Assembly: GCA_002453165.1 (NCBI GenBank)
Contig: DKGH01000113.1
Span: forward strand, 1 to 11,776
Direction of reading: 5' to 3'
Source: Verrucomicrobia bacterium UBA6775
Lineage (GTDB): Bacteria > Verrucomicrobiota > Verrucomicrobiia > Limisphaerales > UBA1096
DNA length: 11,776 nt
Part shown: one piece after another, positions 1 through 7,213 of the stretch
Numbering within the stretch: the stretch's first letter is position 1
How the letters are laid out: each line of letters begins with the position of its first letter
Made by a program: the position numbers and the translations under genes
The notes under the pieces: generated by a model
Seen by the model: only the letters and a program-made list of their open reading frames with translations
Told to the model about the DNA's origin: nothing
The model's database searches: none

Positions 1-2
1 TG

Positions 3-785
3 CACGGTAATACGGCTGCCGTTTTTCAAAAACTGCTGGCCCCGAGTGAACTATCGGCTGTTCGGCACGGGGCGATTCGGGCTGTCGGAAACATGACGGC
101 TGCCGGTGCGGCCAAGCTGCTGCTCGCCGCCTGGCCCGGTCTTGTGGCTAACGAACGTGCCAGCGCGCTGGATGTTATGTTGAGCCGAGGTACGTGGCAG
201 GAGGCGCTGCTACAGGGGATGGAATCCGGGCAGGTTTCCATCAACGGCTTTTCGCTGGTACATCGCGACCGGCTGTTGAAAAGCGCAAACAAGGGGGTCG
301 CCAAGCGGGCGAGGGGAGTGTTTGCGAACGAGGCAGAAGGCGATCGGGCCGGGGCGTTGGCCAAGTTTTCGCCAGCCTTGAAGCTGGGTGGCGCTGCGGA
401 TAAGGGGAGACTGGTCTACGACATGCACTGTGCCGTGTGCCACGCGTCGGATAAGCAACTGGGGCCGGATCTTCGTTCGATCACCGACAGGTCGCCGGAA
501 GGGTTGCTAGCATCGATCATCGACCCCTCGCGTCAGGTGGATCCGAAATACCTGGCCTACACCGCGCTGTTTAACGACGGCCGGGCGATCGTCGGGATCA
601 TCACTTCTGGATCGGGTGAAAGCCTGAAAATAAATGTGCCCGGCGTGGGCGCGCAGACAGTCAACCGCAGCGAGCTGAAGTCGTTGACGAGCCTGAACCA
701 GTCGTTGATGCCGGCCGGGCTGGAGCAGCAATTGACCCACCAGTCGATGGCAGACCTCGTCCGATTTTTGCAGGATTACAAGTAG
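3..785 (+). CDS. PVC-type membrane-bound-dehydrogenase/heme-binding protein, C-terminal part (start lies left of the window)
   Basis: The frame is open from the left edge, so this is the last 260 residues of a longer protein. The first ~120 residues are helical and alanine/leucine-rich, as in the HEAT-like repeats that often precede this domain. The last ~120 residues form a cytochrome-c-like domain: CAVCH (window residues 143-147, bases 429-443) is a heme c attachment motif. It is followed by GPDL, an IIDPS segment and a closing MPAGLEQQL...DLVRFLQ block. This arrangement matches the family 'putative heme-binding domain, Pirellula/Verrucomicrobium type' (TIGR02603), usually found at the end of very large exported proteins in Planctomycetes and Verrucomicrobia. 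The likely role is electron transfer outside the cytoplasm, probably linked to a dehydrogenase domain that lies outside the window. The gene ends 18 bp from the convergent sialidase gene. The identity of the domain is firm; that of the whole protein is unknown. Confidence 0.85.
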   Translation, partial: HGNTAAVFQKLLAPSELSAVRHGAIRAVGNMTAAGAAKLLLAAWPGLVANERASALDVMLSRGTWQEALLQGMESGQVSINGFSLVHRDRLLKSANKGVAKRARGVFANEAEGDRAGALAKFSPALKLGGAADKGRLVYDMHCAVCHASDKQLGPDLRSITDRSPEGLLASIIDPSRQVDPKYLAYTALFNDGRAIVGIITSGSGESLKINVPGVGAQTVNRSELKSLTSLNQSLMPAGLEQQLTHQSMADLVRFLQDYK

Positions 786-803
786 GGCAGCGGTATTCGT
801 GTG

Positions 804-1943
804 TCAGTCCACCTTTAGTCGTCCGAAGCGGATAGAGGTTCGCTTGACCTTGGGATCGTTCGAACTGTCCCAGACACAGAGCCACTCACCCGGTTTATCC
901 TCCAGCAGTGTCGGGTAGCTGTTGCGGGTTTTGCCGCCGAAAAAAAGTTCGGCCTGCGACCAGTCGCCCCCTGGTTTTTGCACCTTGAAGTAGAGCCCCT
1001 CGCGCTCGGGCGTGTCGCTGTAAACGTAAATGTAGCGTCCGAGGCTGTCCCTGCCGAAGAAGCCTTTCGACTGAAAGTTGGGCAGGGTGGAATCCGGCTT
1101 GGCATGCGACCAGGTTTTGCCGAAATCCCTGCTGACTGCGGTGTAGGCCACGCCCGGTCGCGGTAGGCCGTCCTTGTGGGCGCCGGTGCGGGTCACGATC
1201 CGGATTTCGCCCGGCGCTTCGCCCGGCGCGATGTTGCCCTCGTGAATCCACGCCGGTTTATCCGGGATAACCGGGACGTAGCCGGCCAGCTTCCAGCGCA
1301 GCAGACTACGGCTCTCGAGAATAAACTGCTGCCGGTCGCCGCCGGGGTCGTGCCGCTGGGTGTTTCGGTGCACGCCGAGCAGGTAACGCGTGCCGGTTTT
1401 GTCGGTCACCGGCAGGATGCCGCCGCAGGTGATCAGCGGTCCGTGGTAGTCCATTGCCAGCTCGACCTGCGTCCACGAGAGGCCGCCGTCGCCGGAATAG
1501 GCGGCACAGAGCTTGGCGTCCTCACTGTCGCGAAAATGCGTTGGCGCGCGCATGGCAAAACACCAGAGAATGTCCTGCCCGGGCGGCCGGAACAGCACCG
1601 AGTTGTTGTAGGCAAAGCGCATCGTGCCGTTGGGGATGCGGTGGTCGAAGATGGTAATCGGCGGCCCCCACGACTTGCCTCCGTTTCGGCTGATCGAGCA
1701 GACCACGTCGCCCATGTCGGTCTTGCCGCGCAGTTCGAGTCCGTAAGAGGCCACGAGATGATTCTTCGTCCACTTGGCGATGAATGGCTGCCAAATTCGT
1801 TTGTACGGGCTGCCCGGTTTCAGCGAGTCGATCTCGACGACTTTTGTAACCGCGCCGGGATGCTCCGCCGCAGGCGCTTGGCCAAGCGCCATAAAGGCGG
1901 CCAACAAACCAAGCGCCATTTTTTTGGTAAGCGTGAACTTCAT
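804..1943 (-). CDS. Exported sialidase-family (BNR/Asp-box) glycosidase-like protein
   Basis: This 379-residue protein begins with a typical signal peptide (MKFTLTKK, a hydrophobic stretch LGLLAAFMAL, then APAAE as a likely cleavage site). The mature part carries three Asp-box repeats of the beta-propeller type: residues 83-92 (SISRNGGKSW, slightly degenerate), 149-157 (YSGDGGLSW) and 271-278 (SRDFGKTW). NSYPTLLED near residue 341 resembles the SYPTL motif common in sialidases. These features place it in the exo-alpha-sialidase/BNR_2 superfamily. The actual substrate cannot be read from the sequence, since many PVC members of this family have unknown specificity. I chose ATG at 1943 because it puts the signal peptide at the very N-terminus. 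A TTG at 2006 would add 21 residues, partly encoded by a palindrome. It lies 72 bp downstream of the dehydrogenase/cytochrome gene on the same strand, and an inverted repeat precedes it. Confidence 0.8.
   Translation of the reverse strand: MKFTLTKKMALGLLAAFMALGQAPAAEHPGAVTKVVEIDSLKPGSPYKRIWQPFIAKWTKNHLVASYGLELRGKTDMGDVVCSISRNGGKSWGPPITIFDHRIPNGTMRFAYNNSVLFRPPGQDILWCFAMRAPTHFRDSEDAKLCAAYSGDGGLSWTQVELAMDYHGPLITCGGILPVTDKTGTRYLLGVHRNTQRHDPGGDRQQFILESRSLLRWKLAGYVPVIPDKPAWIHEGNIAPGEAPGEIRIVTRTGAHKDGLPRPGVAYTAVSRDFGKTWSHAKPDSTLPNFQSKGFFGRDSLGRYIYVYSDTPEREGLYFKVQKPGGDWSQAELFFGGKTRNSYPTLLEDKPGEWLCVWDSSNDPKVKRTSIRFGRLKVD
1873..1890. repeat. 18-bp perfect palindrome GGCGCTTGGCCAAGCGCC
   Basis: This is a perfect palindrome with the core CGCTTGGCCAAGCG, one of four copies in the window. 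It lies inside the sialidase signal-peptide region, where it encodes part of A-L-G-Q-A-P, a different reading frame from the LAKR-encoding copies. That suggests the DNA word itself is what recurs. Confidence 0.85.
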
Positions 1944-1953
1944 TTGAATTTGA

Positions 1954-1987
1954 TTGTTACTCGGGACGAAAAAACAGTTGGTAACAA
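1954..1987. promoter_or_regulatory. Inverted repeat TTGTTAC-N20-GTAACAA upstream of the sialidase
   Basis: Two perfect 7-bp arms (1954-1960 and 1981-1987) lie symmetrically around a 20-bp spacer, and the nearer arm is 10 bp from the chosen sialidase start. The spacing between arm centres is 27 bp, about two and a half helical turns. It could be an operator for a dimeric regulator or a weak stem in the 5' leader. No regulator is identified nearby, so the function is a guess. Confidence 0.3.
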
Positions 1988-2010
1988 AACGAAACCGCTT
2001 GGCCAAGCGG
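1988..2010 (-). terminator. Possible intrinsic terminator of the dehydrogenase/cytochrome gene (palindrome plus T-rich tract)
   Basis: Just after the TAA stop at 2016-2018, on the minus strand, comes CCGCTTGGCCAAGCGG (1995-2010) and then TTTCGTTTTGTT. The palindrome can fold as a 6-bp stem with a GGCC loop, followed by a T-rich run. It is also one of the four dispersed palindrome copies, so its terminator role may be secondary or coincidental. Confidence 0.4.
1995..2010. repeat. 16-bp perfect palindrome CCGCTTGGCCAAGCGG
   Basis: This is an intergenic copy of the iterated CGCTTGGCCAAGCG word, lying between the dehydrogenase stop codon and the sialidase gene. It is the only one of the four full-length copies outside a coding region. 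Confidence 0.85.
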
Positions 2011-2015
2011 GGGGA

Positions 2016-4619
2016 TTAGGGTTCGCGGACTTGGATGCGGTAGAAGCGGCGGTGGCTGAGGGGTTCGTGGAACCGGATGACTTGGCGGGCGGGGGAGTAG
2101 CGGTCGAAGTGTAGCCCCTCCACAGTTTCCCAGTTGCCGCTGCCGAGGTCGTCGGTGGCCTCGATGGTGACATCCCGGTTGGCGGGTAGGATGAACTCGA
2201 GTTCGCTGCGCCTGCTGTTCGCGCGGACGAGTGGCGTGAACTTGTCCGCAGCGTTGCCGGCGTTGGTGCCGAGCAGGAATTCTGTGTAGTCATTCTGACC
2301 ATCGACGTCGCTGTCTGCGGCGGCGTTGCCGGTGAAGTGGTTGCCGTCGAGCGACTGAATCCAGCGCTTCATTACATCCAAGGCGACCTTGTCCGGCAGG
2401 CTTCTTCCCAGTGGCGGCATCCGGTGCAGGCCGGGGGTCTCAATCCGGTGATACACCACGGAAAGGTCCGGCTCGCCGGGGTGAACGAATTGGTTTCGGC
2501 TGTCGCCAAAGTCGTTGTGCGGTTTGCCGCCAATTAGTTTGGTGAAGGAGAGCGGCGTTTGGAGCCGGGCGTCGAACAGTGCCTGTGCCACGCCGGCAAG
2601 GTGCGGCCGATGGCAGTAGACGCAGTTGGCCTCGATGTAGGATTTGGCTCGATACTCGGTGGACTTGGTCTCGTCGTCCATCGCGGCGAGGGCCGGATAG
2701 GTTTGTGGGGCGGTGATTTCGCGGTCAAGGTAGCCGGCGCGGGATAGTGCCTCGAGTTGGTTTTCCTCGCCCCGGCCGTAGTCGATAGTCCGGTTTAACT
2801 GTGCGGTGTGAAAACCAAGTATGCCTCGTGATTTGGAGTTGTGGCAAGAGAGGCACTCGCGGCGGCTTGGGTAGTTCCATGTGAGCTTGGCTAAGCCGCC
2901 TCCGCGCGGGATGGTCAATTCCTCCGACTCACCCTCGGAATTTACAATAGTGGCGTCTGTCTGTGCCTTATTCCAGCGGTAGGTGGTGCCGTACCAGAAC
3001 CACGGTGTCTTGTAGAGTATTCGTGTCTCGAGCCGTTTGCGCCGCGCCGTACCGTCCTCGATGACATCCATCTCGAAATGTTTCACCCAAGCGCTGCCGC
3101 CAGGGAAGATCCACGGTTTGTAAGCGTTGAAATGAATTTTCGATTTTGCGTCTGGGATAGTGAACCAACGCTGCTTGGCCGCACCGTCTGACCAGAGCGG
3201 GTTGGTGACCTCGTACGGCACGATGCCTTCGTGCGGTTCGAGCGTGGCGAGATTGCGGAACAGGCCGGAGTCGCTGAGTTTGTTCGGCAGGGGCTGTGCG
3301 GTGGGGTCGCGGCCGGCGACGAGCTTCTTGATTAGGCCCTCGCGATGGTCGGCCAGTAGGATCTCGCTGGTAAGCGGGTGTTCGCCAAGCGTGGAGATAT
3401 TGTCGTCCCAGAACAGCCAGCGAATTGGCCGTTGACCGTCGGCCGGTTGGCTAAAGTCGATAGCCCCGATCCAGCCGCTCCAGTAGTCGGAGAACACGGC
3501 ATGCCCGTCGAGGTCGGCCGGCTGATCGCCTCGATAAAAATGGAAGCCGGCCACGTCGTTACCGTGTGCGCGGCCGTATTCAGCCTCGGGGAAAATGTAG
3601 TCGTCGCGACTGGCCTTGGGATTGTATTTCGGTCCCTCAGGTGTACCCTCGAAAACCGGGTAGCCGTAGTTGCCGCCGCGTTTGATGAGATTGATTTCCT
3701 CGCGGACATGATCGCCGGTGTCGCCGGTGTAGAGCCGGCCGGTCTTGGGATCGAACGCCATGCGCCACGGGTTGCGCAGGCCGACCGCCCAGAATTCACT
3801 GCGCAGTTTTTTTCGATCAACTGGTTTGCCGGCGAAGGAGGTGGCGTTGACGAAGGGGTTGTCGCGGGGCACGCGGTAGTTGCCGTGCAGGCCGACATGG
3901 GCGTTTGGCGGCAGGTTGCCCTTCCGCTGATCGACGTCGATCCGGAGGATGCCGCCGAAGTAGTCCTGGTCAATTTTCTGGCTGTTGTTGTACTCGTCGT
4001 AGCCGCCGCCCTCGTCCCCGAGGCTGAGGTACAGGTAGCCGTCCGGCCCGAAGTGTAGGTCGCCGCCGTTGTGGTCGTAGTGTTCGTCAAACTGCGTGAA
4101 CATCGCCACCTCGGTCCCGACGTTGATCGGCGTGCCGACTCGGCCCTTGAATTGAAAACGCGACAATCGGTCGTGCAATCCGTCATTGCCGCCGATCGAT
4201 GTGAGATAGGTGTAAAACGCGTAAACGTAGCCGTTCTCTTTAAACTGAGGATGTAACTCGAAACCGATAAAGCCGCTTTCCTGCACGCTGTGCACGCGCT
4301 TTGAGAGGTCGAGGAAGAGGGTCTTTTTCGGCTTGGTGGAAAGGTGGGTCACACGCCAGACGCGCCCGGTCTGCTCTGCGACAAACAACTCGCCGCCATT
4401 GGCCTTAGTGGCCCGGATGCAGATCGGCTTGGAGAAGGTGATGCCCGGAAGCAGATTGACGGAATGGTATTCGAATAGTTGCGGATTTTTGGGGTAGCGA
4501 AACGTGGTGTTGGGCTTGCGGATGAGTTCAGCTTTAATATATGACGAACAAAAAATAAAAAATAAAGCCATCAGGCTTAGTTTAAAGTTTGGAAAGTTGT
4601 TCGAAATCCTAATATGCAC
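2016..4619 (-). CDS. Exported PQQ-type sugar dehydrogenase fused to a diheme cytochrome c module
   Basis: This 867-residue protein has an N-terminal signal peptide ending near SSYIKA. Residues ~50-435 form a six-bladed propeller of the glucose/sorbosone dehydrogenase family. Visible marks are YDHNGGDLHFGPDGYLYLSLGDEG (starting at 181), containing the expected active-site His183, and GLRNPWRMAFDP (280-291). Residues ~448-757 resemble the SO2930/HNE_0200 diheme cytochrome family: NPLWSDGAAKQRWF, heme motifs CLSCH (589-593) and CVYCH (666-670), and MPPL (734-737) as a possible axial Met. The tail holds a calcium-loop-like DSDVDGQNDYTE (769-780) and ends in an RRFYRI block often seen in Verrucomicrobia. 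The likely role is periplasmic oxidation of a sugar or alcohol, with electrons passed through the hemes. The substrate, and PQQ itself, are inferred from the family. The start is GTG at 4619, which keeps a basic n-region; ATG at 4571 is the alternative. No clear ribosome binding site. Confidence 0.88.
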   Translation of the reverse strand: MHIRISNNFPNFKLSLMALFFIFCSSYIKAELIRKPNTTFRYPKNPQLFEYHSVNLLPGITFSKPICIRATKANGGELFVAEQTGRVWRVTHLSTKPKKTLFLDLSKRVHSVQESGFIGFELHPQFKENGYVYAFYTYLTSIGGNDGLHDRLSRFQFKGRVGTPINVGTEVAMFTQFDEHYDHNGGDLHFGPDGYLYLSLGDEGGGYDEYNNSQKIDQDYFGGILRIDVDQRKGNLPPNAHVGLHGNYRVPRDNPFVNATSFAGKPVDRKKLRSEFWAVGLRNPWRMAFDPKTGRLYTGDTGDHVREEINLIKRGGNYGYPVFEGTPEGPKYNPKASRDDYIFPEAEYGRAHGNDVAGFHFYRGDQPADLDGHAVFSDYWSGWIGAIDFSQPADGQRPIRWLFWDDNISTLGEHPLTSEILLADHREGLIKKLVAGRDPTAQPLPNKLSDSGLFRNLATLEPHEGIVPYEVTNPLWSDGAAKQRWFTIPDAKSKIHFNAYKPWIFPGGSAWVKHFEMDVIEDGTARRKRLETRILYKTPWFWYGTTYRWNKAQTDATIVNSEGESEELTIPRGGGLAKLTWNYPSRRECLSCHNSKSRGILGFHTAQLNRTIDYGRGEENQLEALSRAGYLDREITAPQTYPALAAMDDETKSTEYRAKSYIEANCVYCHRPHLAGVAQALFDARLQTPLSFTKLIGGKPHNDFGDSRNQFVHPGEPDLSVVYHRIETPGLHRMPPLGRSLPDKVALDVMKRWIQSLDGNHFTGNAAADSDVDGQNDYTEFLLGTNAGNAADKFTPLVRANSRRSELEFILPANRDVTIEATDDLGSGNWETVEGLHFDRYSPARQVIRFHEPLSHRRFYRIQVREP

Positions 4620-4627
4620 GTTAGCTG

Positions 4628-4653
4628 AAAGAAAAGACCAACTTATAATGGTC
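4628..4653 (-). terminator. Weak terminator candidate after the SDR gene
   Basis: On the minus strand GACCA (4649-4653) pairs with TGGTC (4636-4640) across an 8-nt loop and is followed by TTTTCTTT. The T tract is good, but the stem is only 5 bp. It fits as the end of the ether-lipid transcript, 33 bp past the SDR stop codon. Confidence 0.3.
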
Positions 4654-4675
4654 GCACTTCTTTAATGCGAGTCAA
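4645..4675 (-). promoter_or_regulatory. Possible promoter of the dehydrogenase/cytochrome gene
   Basis: On the minus strand TTGACT (4670-4675) is followed after 19 bp by CATTAT (4645-4650). This is a fair match to a sigma-70 -35/-10 pair lying about 26 bp before the GTG start. The spacer holds an inverted repeat TCGCA-N9-TGCGA (4652-4656 / 4666-4670) that could be an operator. The -10 overlaps the hairpin listed as a terminator candidate, so at least one of these readings is probably wrong. Confidence 0.25.
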
Positions 4676-4685
4676 ACATCATATT

Positions 4686-5483
4686 TTACTTTTGGCTTTT
4701 GATTTTGCTGCGGATGAGCCAGCGGAAAAACGGTGGGAGCAGCAGCTTAAGCGCGGGAAGGTACTTGAGTTTTTCTGGGATGAAGAGTGACTCGCGGCGG
4801 CGGGGCAGGGCGTCGAGGATTTTGCGGGCGCACACGTCGGCCGGGATGCTGGAGTTGCTGTGGCCGCGTTTGCGGTCGCCGACCGCCTCGCCATCCGGGC
4901 CAAGCGCGTTTTCGCGCATGCCGGTGCCGCGAATCCAGTGCGGGTACACGACCATGAAATTGATACCGCTGTCTGCCAGCTCGAAGCGCAGCGAATCGAC
5001 CAGCCCCTCGATGGCGTGTTTGCTCGCGCCGTAGGCGGAGTGCGCTGGGACACCAAACTTGGACTGGATGGAGGAGACGATGACCACCTGGCCACCGCTT
5101 TTTTTCAACGCATCGATGGCTGGGTGGATGCAGTTGACCACGCCCATGAAGTTGACTTCCATCAGCTGCCGGAACAGGTCGGTGTCCTCTATCTGGTCAA
5201 AGTCGGCCCACATGCTTTGGCCGGCGTTGGCAATGAGTTGGTCGAGCGCGCCGAATTTCTCGACGGTCGCCTCGATGAATTTTTTCGCATCCTCCGCCGA
5301 GGTGACATCGCCGGTGAACACCAGCACATCATCGCCCAGTTCGTTGGCCAGTTCGCTCAGCTTGTTTTCGTTGCGGGCCATGAGCGCGAGGCGTGCGCCG
5401 CGTTGGGCGGCCTGTTGAGCCAGCTCACGGCCGAGTCCGCCGGATGCCCCGGTGATGGCAACAGTCTGGCCGGAGAGGCTCAT
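4686..5483 (-). CDS. Short-chain dehydrogenase/reductase, probable 1-acyl/alkyl-DHAP reductase (DHRS7B/PexRAP-like)
   Basis: This 265-residue classical SDR has the cofactor motif TGASGGLG (11-18), Asp59, NAG (86-88), Asn111, the catalytic Ser in SSIQ (137-140), and Tyr151/Lys155 in YGASK. Arg37 after the second strand suggests NADPH. The stretch from SSIQSKFGVP through SAYGASKHA, and a basic C-terminal tail (FFRWLIRSKIKSQK) after a hydrophobic segment, recall human DHRS7B/PexRAP, which reduces acyl- and alkyl-DHAP in peroxisomal ether-lipid synthesis. This resemblance was judged from memory. The start ATG overlaps the stop of the alkyl-DHAP synthase gene by 4 bp (ATGA), which suggests translational coupling and supports a role right after the synthase: reducing the C2 ketone of alkyl-DHAP to give 1-alkylglycerol-3-phosphate. 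The SDR assignment is certain; the substrate is inferred from context plus similarity. The tail may bind the membrane. Confidence 0.85.
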   Translation of the reverse strand: MSLSGQTVAITGASGGLGRELAQQAAQRGARLALMARNENKLSELANELGDDVLVFTGDVTSAEDAKKFIEATVEKFGALDQLIANAGQSMWADFDQIEDTDLFRQLMEVNFMGVVNCIHPAIDALKKSGGQVVIVSSIQSKFGVPAHSAYGASKHAIEGLVDSLRFELADSGINFMVVYPHWIRGTGMRENALGPDGEAVGDRKRGHSNSSIPADVCARKILDALPRRRESLFIPEKLKYLPALKLLLPPFFRWLIRSKIKSQK

Positions 5484-7213
5484 GAGCGGGATTGAAACTC
5501 GCCGATCGCCTCCGCGCTTAGTCCCCAGTCGTCGAGCGGTTTTTCGGACGGGATGATTTTGCCGGGGTTCATGATGTCGTTGGGATCGAGCCCGGCCTTG
5601 AGCGCCTTCACCGCCTTGAGCCCGGTGGGTGAGAGGTCCTCCTCTACCCAGGGCAGATGCTCGGTGCCAACGGCGTGGTGGTGGGAGAGGGTGCCGCCGT
5701 TTTTCATGAAGGCATCCTCGGCGGCTTTCTTGACGTAAAGATACTGCTCGATCTCGCGGCCCTCACGTTGCAGGCAGCCGAAGGTGAAGTAGAGGCTCGC
5801 GCCAGTGCGATAGCTGTGGCTGAGGTGGCAGCCGACCCACGCGTCCACGCCGGTGTCCTTGATCGCCTGCTCGACATCGGCAAGGCCACTCTCGTGGAGC
5901 GTGCGCAGGTTGTCCCACGTGGTGGCGGTCTCGCTGACATCGGCCATGATGCTGCGGTCCATCACGTAGTCGCGCAGGTGCGGGAAATCAAATTTGACCT
6001 TGGCAAATGAGCGGCCCGGCTCCGCGCCTAGGCAGACGCCGCGATGTTTTTTGTAGATCGCCGTGACCTGATTTTTGATGCGGTTAAACGCCTTCGGTGT
6101 GCCCTCGTATTTCACCACCATCAGGCAGCACTGGTCGAAGTCGATTTTCTTGACGTTACCGATGTACCACTTGAACGCCTTGGCGATCTTGTCCTTGATG
6201 CCGGTCTTGGGGTGCTTGAATGCGAACGACAGCGCGGTTTTCTTCGGGTCATTCAGGCGGGTGACGGTGGGCATGCAGTCGCCCCGGTGACATTCGTGGA
6301 TGGCGTCGAGGCCGCTCTTGAAATCCGGGAACAACCAGCCGTACCAGTCCTCCTTTTCCGGCTTATGATGCACCTGCACGACGACTTCGGTGATCACGCC
6401 GAGGATGCCCTCGCTGCCAATGCACAGGTGCTTGATGTCGATGCCGTTGCTGCTCTTGGGCACGGTGCGGGTGATGATCGTGCCGCTGGGCGTGATCATG
6501 CGCAGGCTGATCACCATGTCCTCGATCTTGCCGTAAATGTCGCTCTGCATCCCGGCCGAGCGGGTGGCCACCCAGCCGCCGAGGGTGCTGTGCAAAAATG
6601 AATCGGGAAAATGCCCCAGCGTCACGCCGTGTTCCGCCAGTTGATCCTCGAGGTGCTGGCCGTACACACCGGGCTGGATGCGCCCCGTGAGCGAGTAACG
6701 GTCGACTTCGAGTACGCGATGCATCCGGCACATGTCGAGGCTGACAACCATGCGGCCACCGCGATCGCTTGGCACAAGACAACCGGCGATGTTAGAGCCG
6801 CCGCCGAACGGCACGAGCACCACGCCGTGTTCGTGCGCGGCGCGAACCACGAGCGCGACATCCTCCTCGGTGTCCGGGTACACCACGCAGTCCGGCGCAA
6901 ATTGAACCTGACCGTGGCGCATCAGCCAGAGGTCGCGAAAACTTTTGCCGGCAGCATGAACCAGGCGCGACTTTTTGTCGTCAACGATCTGGCCGTCGCC
7001 GAGCCCGGCCCGGATGGCGGCGAGGAATGCCTCGTTGTTTTTCTGCTCCGGCAGGGTGACGTCCTCGAAGGCCACCGGCTTTTCCCAGCGGATTTCGTCG
7101 ACACCCAGCTCGCGCTTGAGGTACGGCCACAGCTCCGGCTTAGTTGAGTCGTCGAACGTGACGTCCTCGTGGCCCCAGCCCCACCATTTCATGTGTCGGA
7201 TGTCAGCTTCCAT
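5480..7213 (-). CDS. agpS: Alkyldihydroxyacetonephosphate synthase (FAD-dependent, ether-bond forming)
   Basis: This 577-residue flavoprotein is of the VAO/PCMH type. It opens with MKWWGWG (8-14), close to the MKWNGWG of animal AGPS. The FAD-binding domain includes PFGGGSNIAG (135-144), HFPDSFLHSTLGGWVATRSAG (starting at 201), YGKIEDMV and GSEGILGVITE (266-276). These agree better with AGPS than with glycolate or lactate oxidases. The C-terminal cap has a Tyr-containing GASLYFTF (471-478) and the AGPS-specific triple histidine SHHHAVG (510-516), implicated in catalysis. The enzyme replaces the acyl chain of acyl-DHAP with a fatty alcohol, creating the ether bond, and needs no net redox change. 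The family is about 580-660 residues; the shorter length fits the absence of a peroxisomal targeting extension. The start ATG overlaps the acyltransferase gene by 11 bp; ATG at 7192 would give a shorter form beginning at MKWWGWG. The identity is well supported, though some bacterial homologs are annotated only as FAD-binding oxidases. Confidence 0.88.
   Translation of the reverse strand: MEADIRHMKWWGWGHEDVTFDDSTKPELWPYLKRELGVDEIRWEKPVAFEDVTLPEQKNNEAFLAAIRAGLGDGQIVDDKKSRLVHAAGKSFRDLWLMRHGQVQFAPDCVVYPDTEEDVALVVRAAHEHGVVLVPFGGGSNIAGCLVPSDRGGRMVVSLDMCRMHRVLEVDRYSLTGRIQPGVYGQHLEDQLAEHGVTLGHFPDSFLHSTLGGWVATRSAGMQSDIYGKIEDMVISLRMITPSGTIITRTVPKSSNGIDIKHLCIGSEGILGVITEVVVQVHHKPEKEDWYGWLFPDFKSGLDAIHECHRGDCMPTVTRLNDPKKTALSFAFKHPKTGIKDKIAKAFKWYIGNVKKIDFDQCCLMVVKYEGTPKAFNRIKNQVTAIYKKHRGVCLGAEPGRSFAKVKFDFPHLRDYVMDRSIMADVSETATTWDNLRTLHESGLADVEQAIKDTGVDAWVGCHLSHSYRTGASLYFTFGCLQREGREIEQYLYVKKAAEDAFMKNGGTLSHHHAVGTEHLPWVEEDLSPTGLKAVKALKAGLDPNDIMNPGKIIPSEKPLDDWGLSAEAIGEFQSRS

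Noticed and set aside
1944..2006. N-terminal extension of the sialidase starting at TTG
   Set aside because: It would bury the signal peptide behind 21 residues encoded partly by the dispersed palindrome and terminator-like tract.
1176..2114. Long rightward frame of 312 codons
   Set aside because: It is antisense to the sialidase and the end of the dehydrogenase gene, has low-complexity R/A/V/G-rich sequence, no recognisable motif, and crosses a clear gene boundary on the other strand.
3378..4058. Rightward frame of 226 codons opposite the dehydrogenase propeller
   Set aside because: Valine/alanine-rich mirror of a strongly conserved gene, as expected from high GC at third positions; no domain signal.
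3332..4186. Leftward frame of 284 codons, rich in T, S, A and R
   Set aside because: It is a shifted frame within the dehydrogenase gene on the same strand; the composition is typical of a shadow frame.
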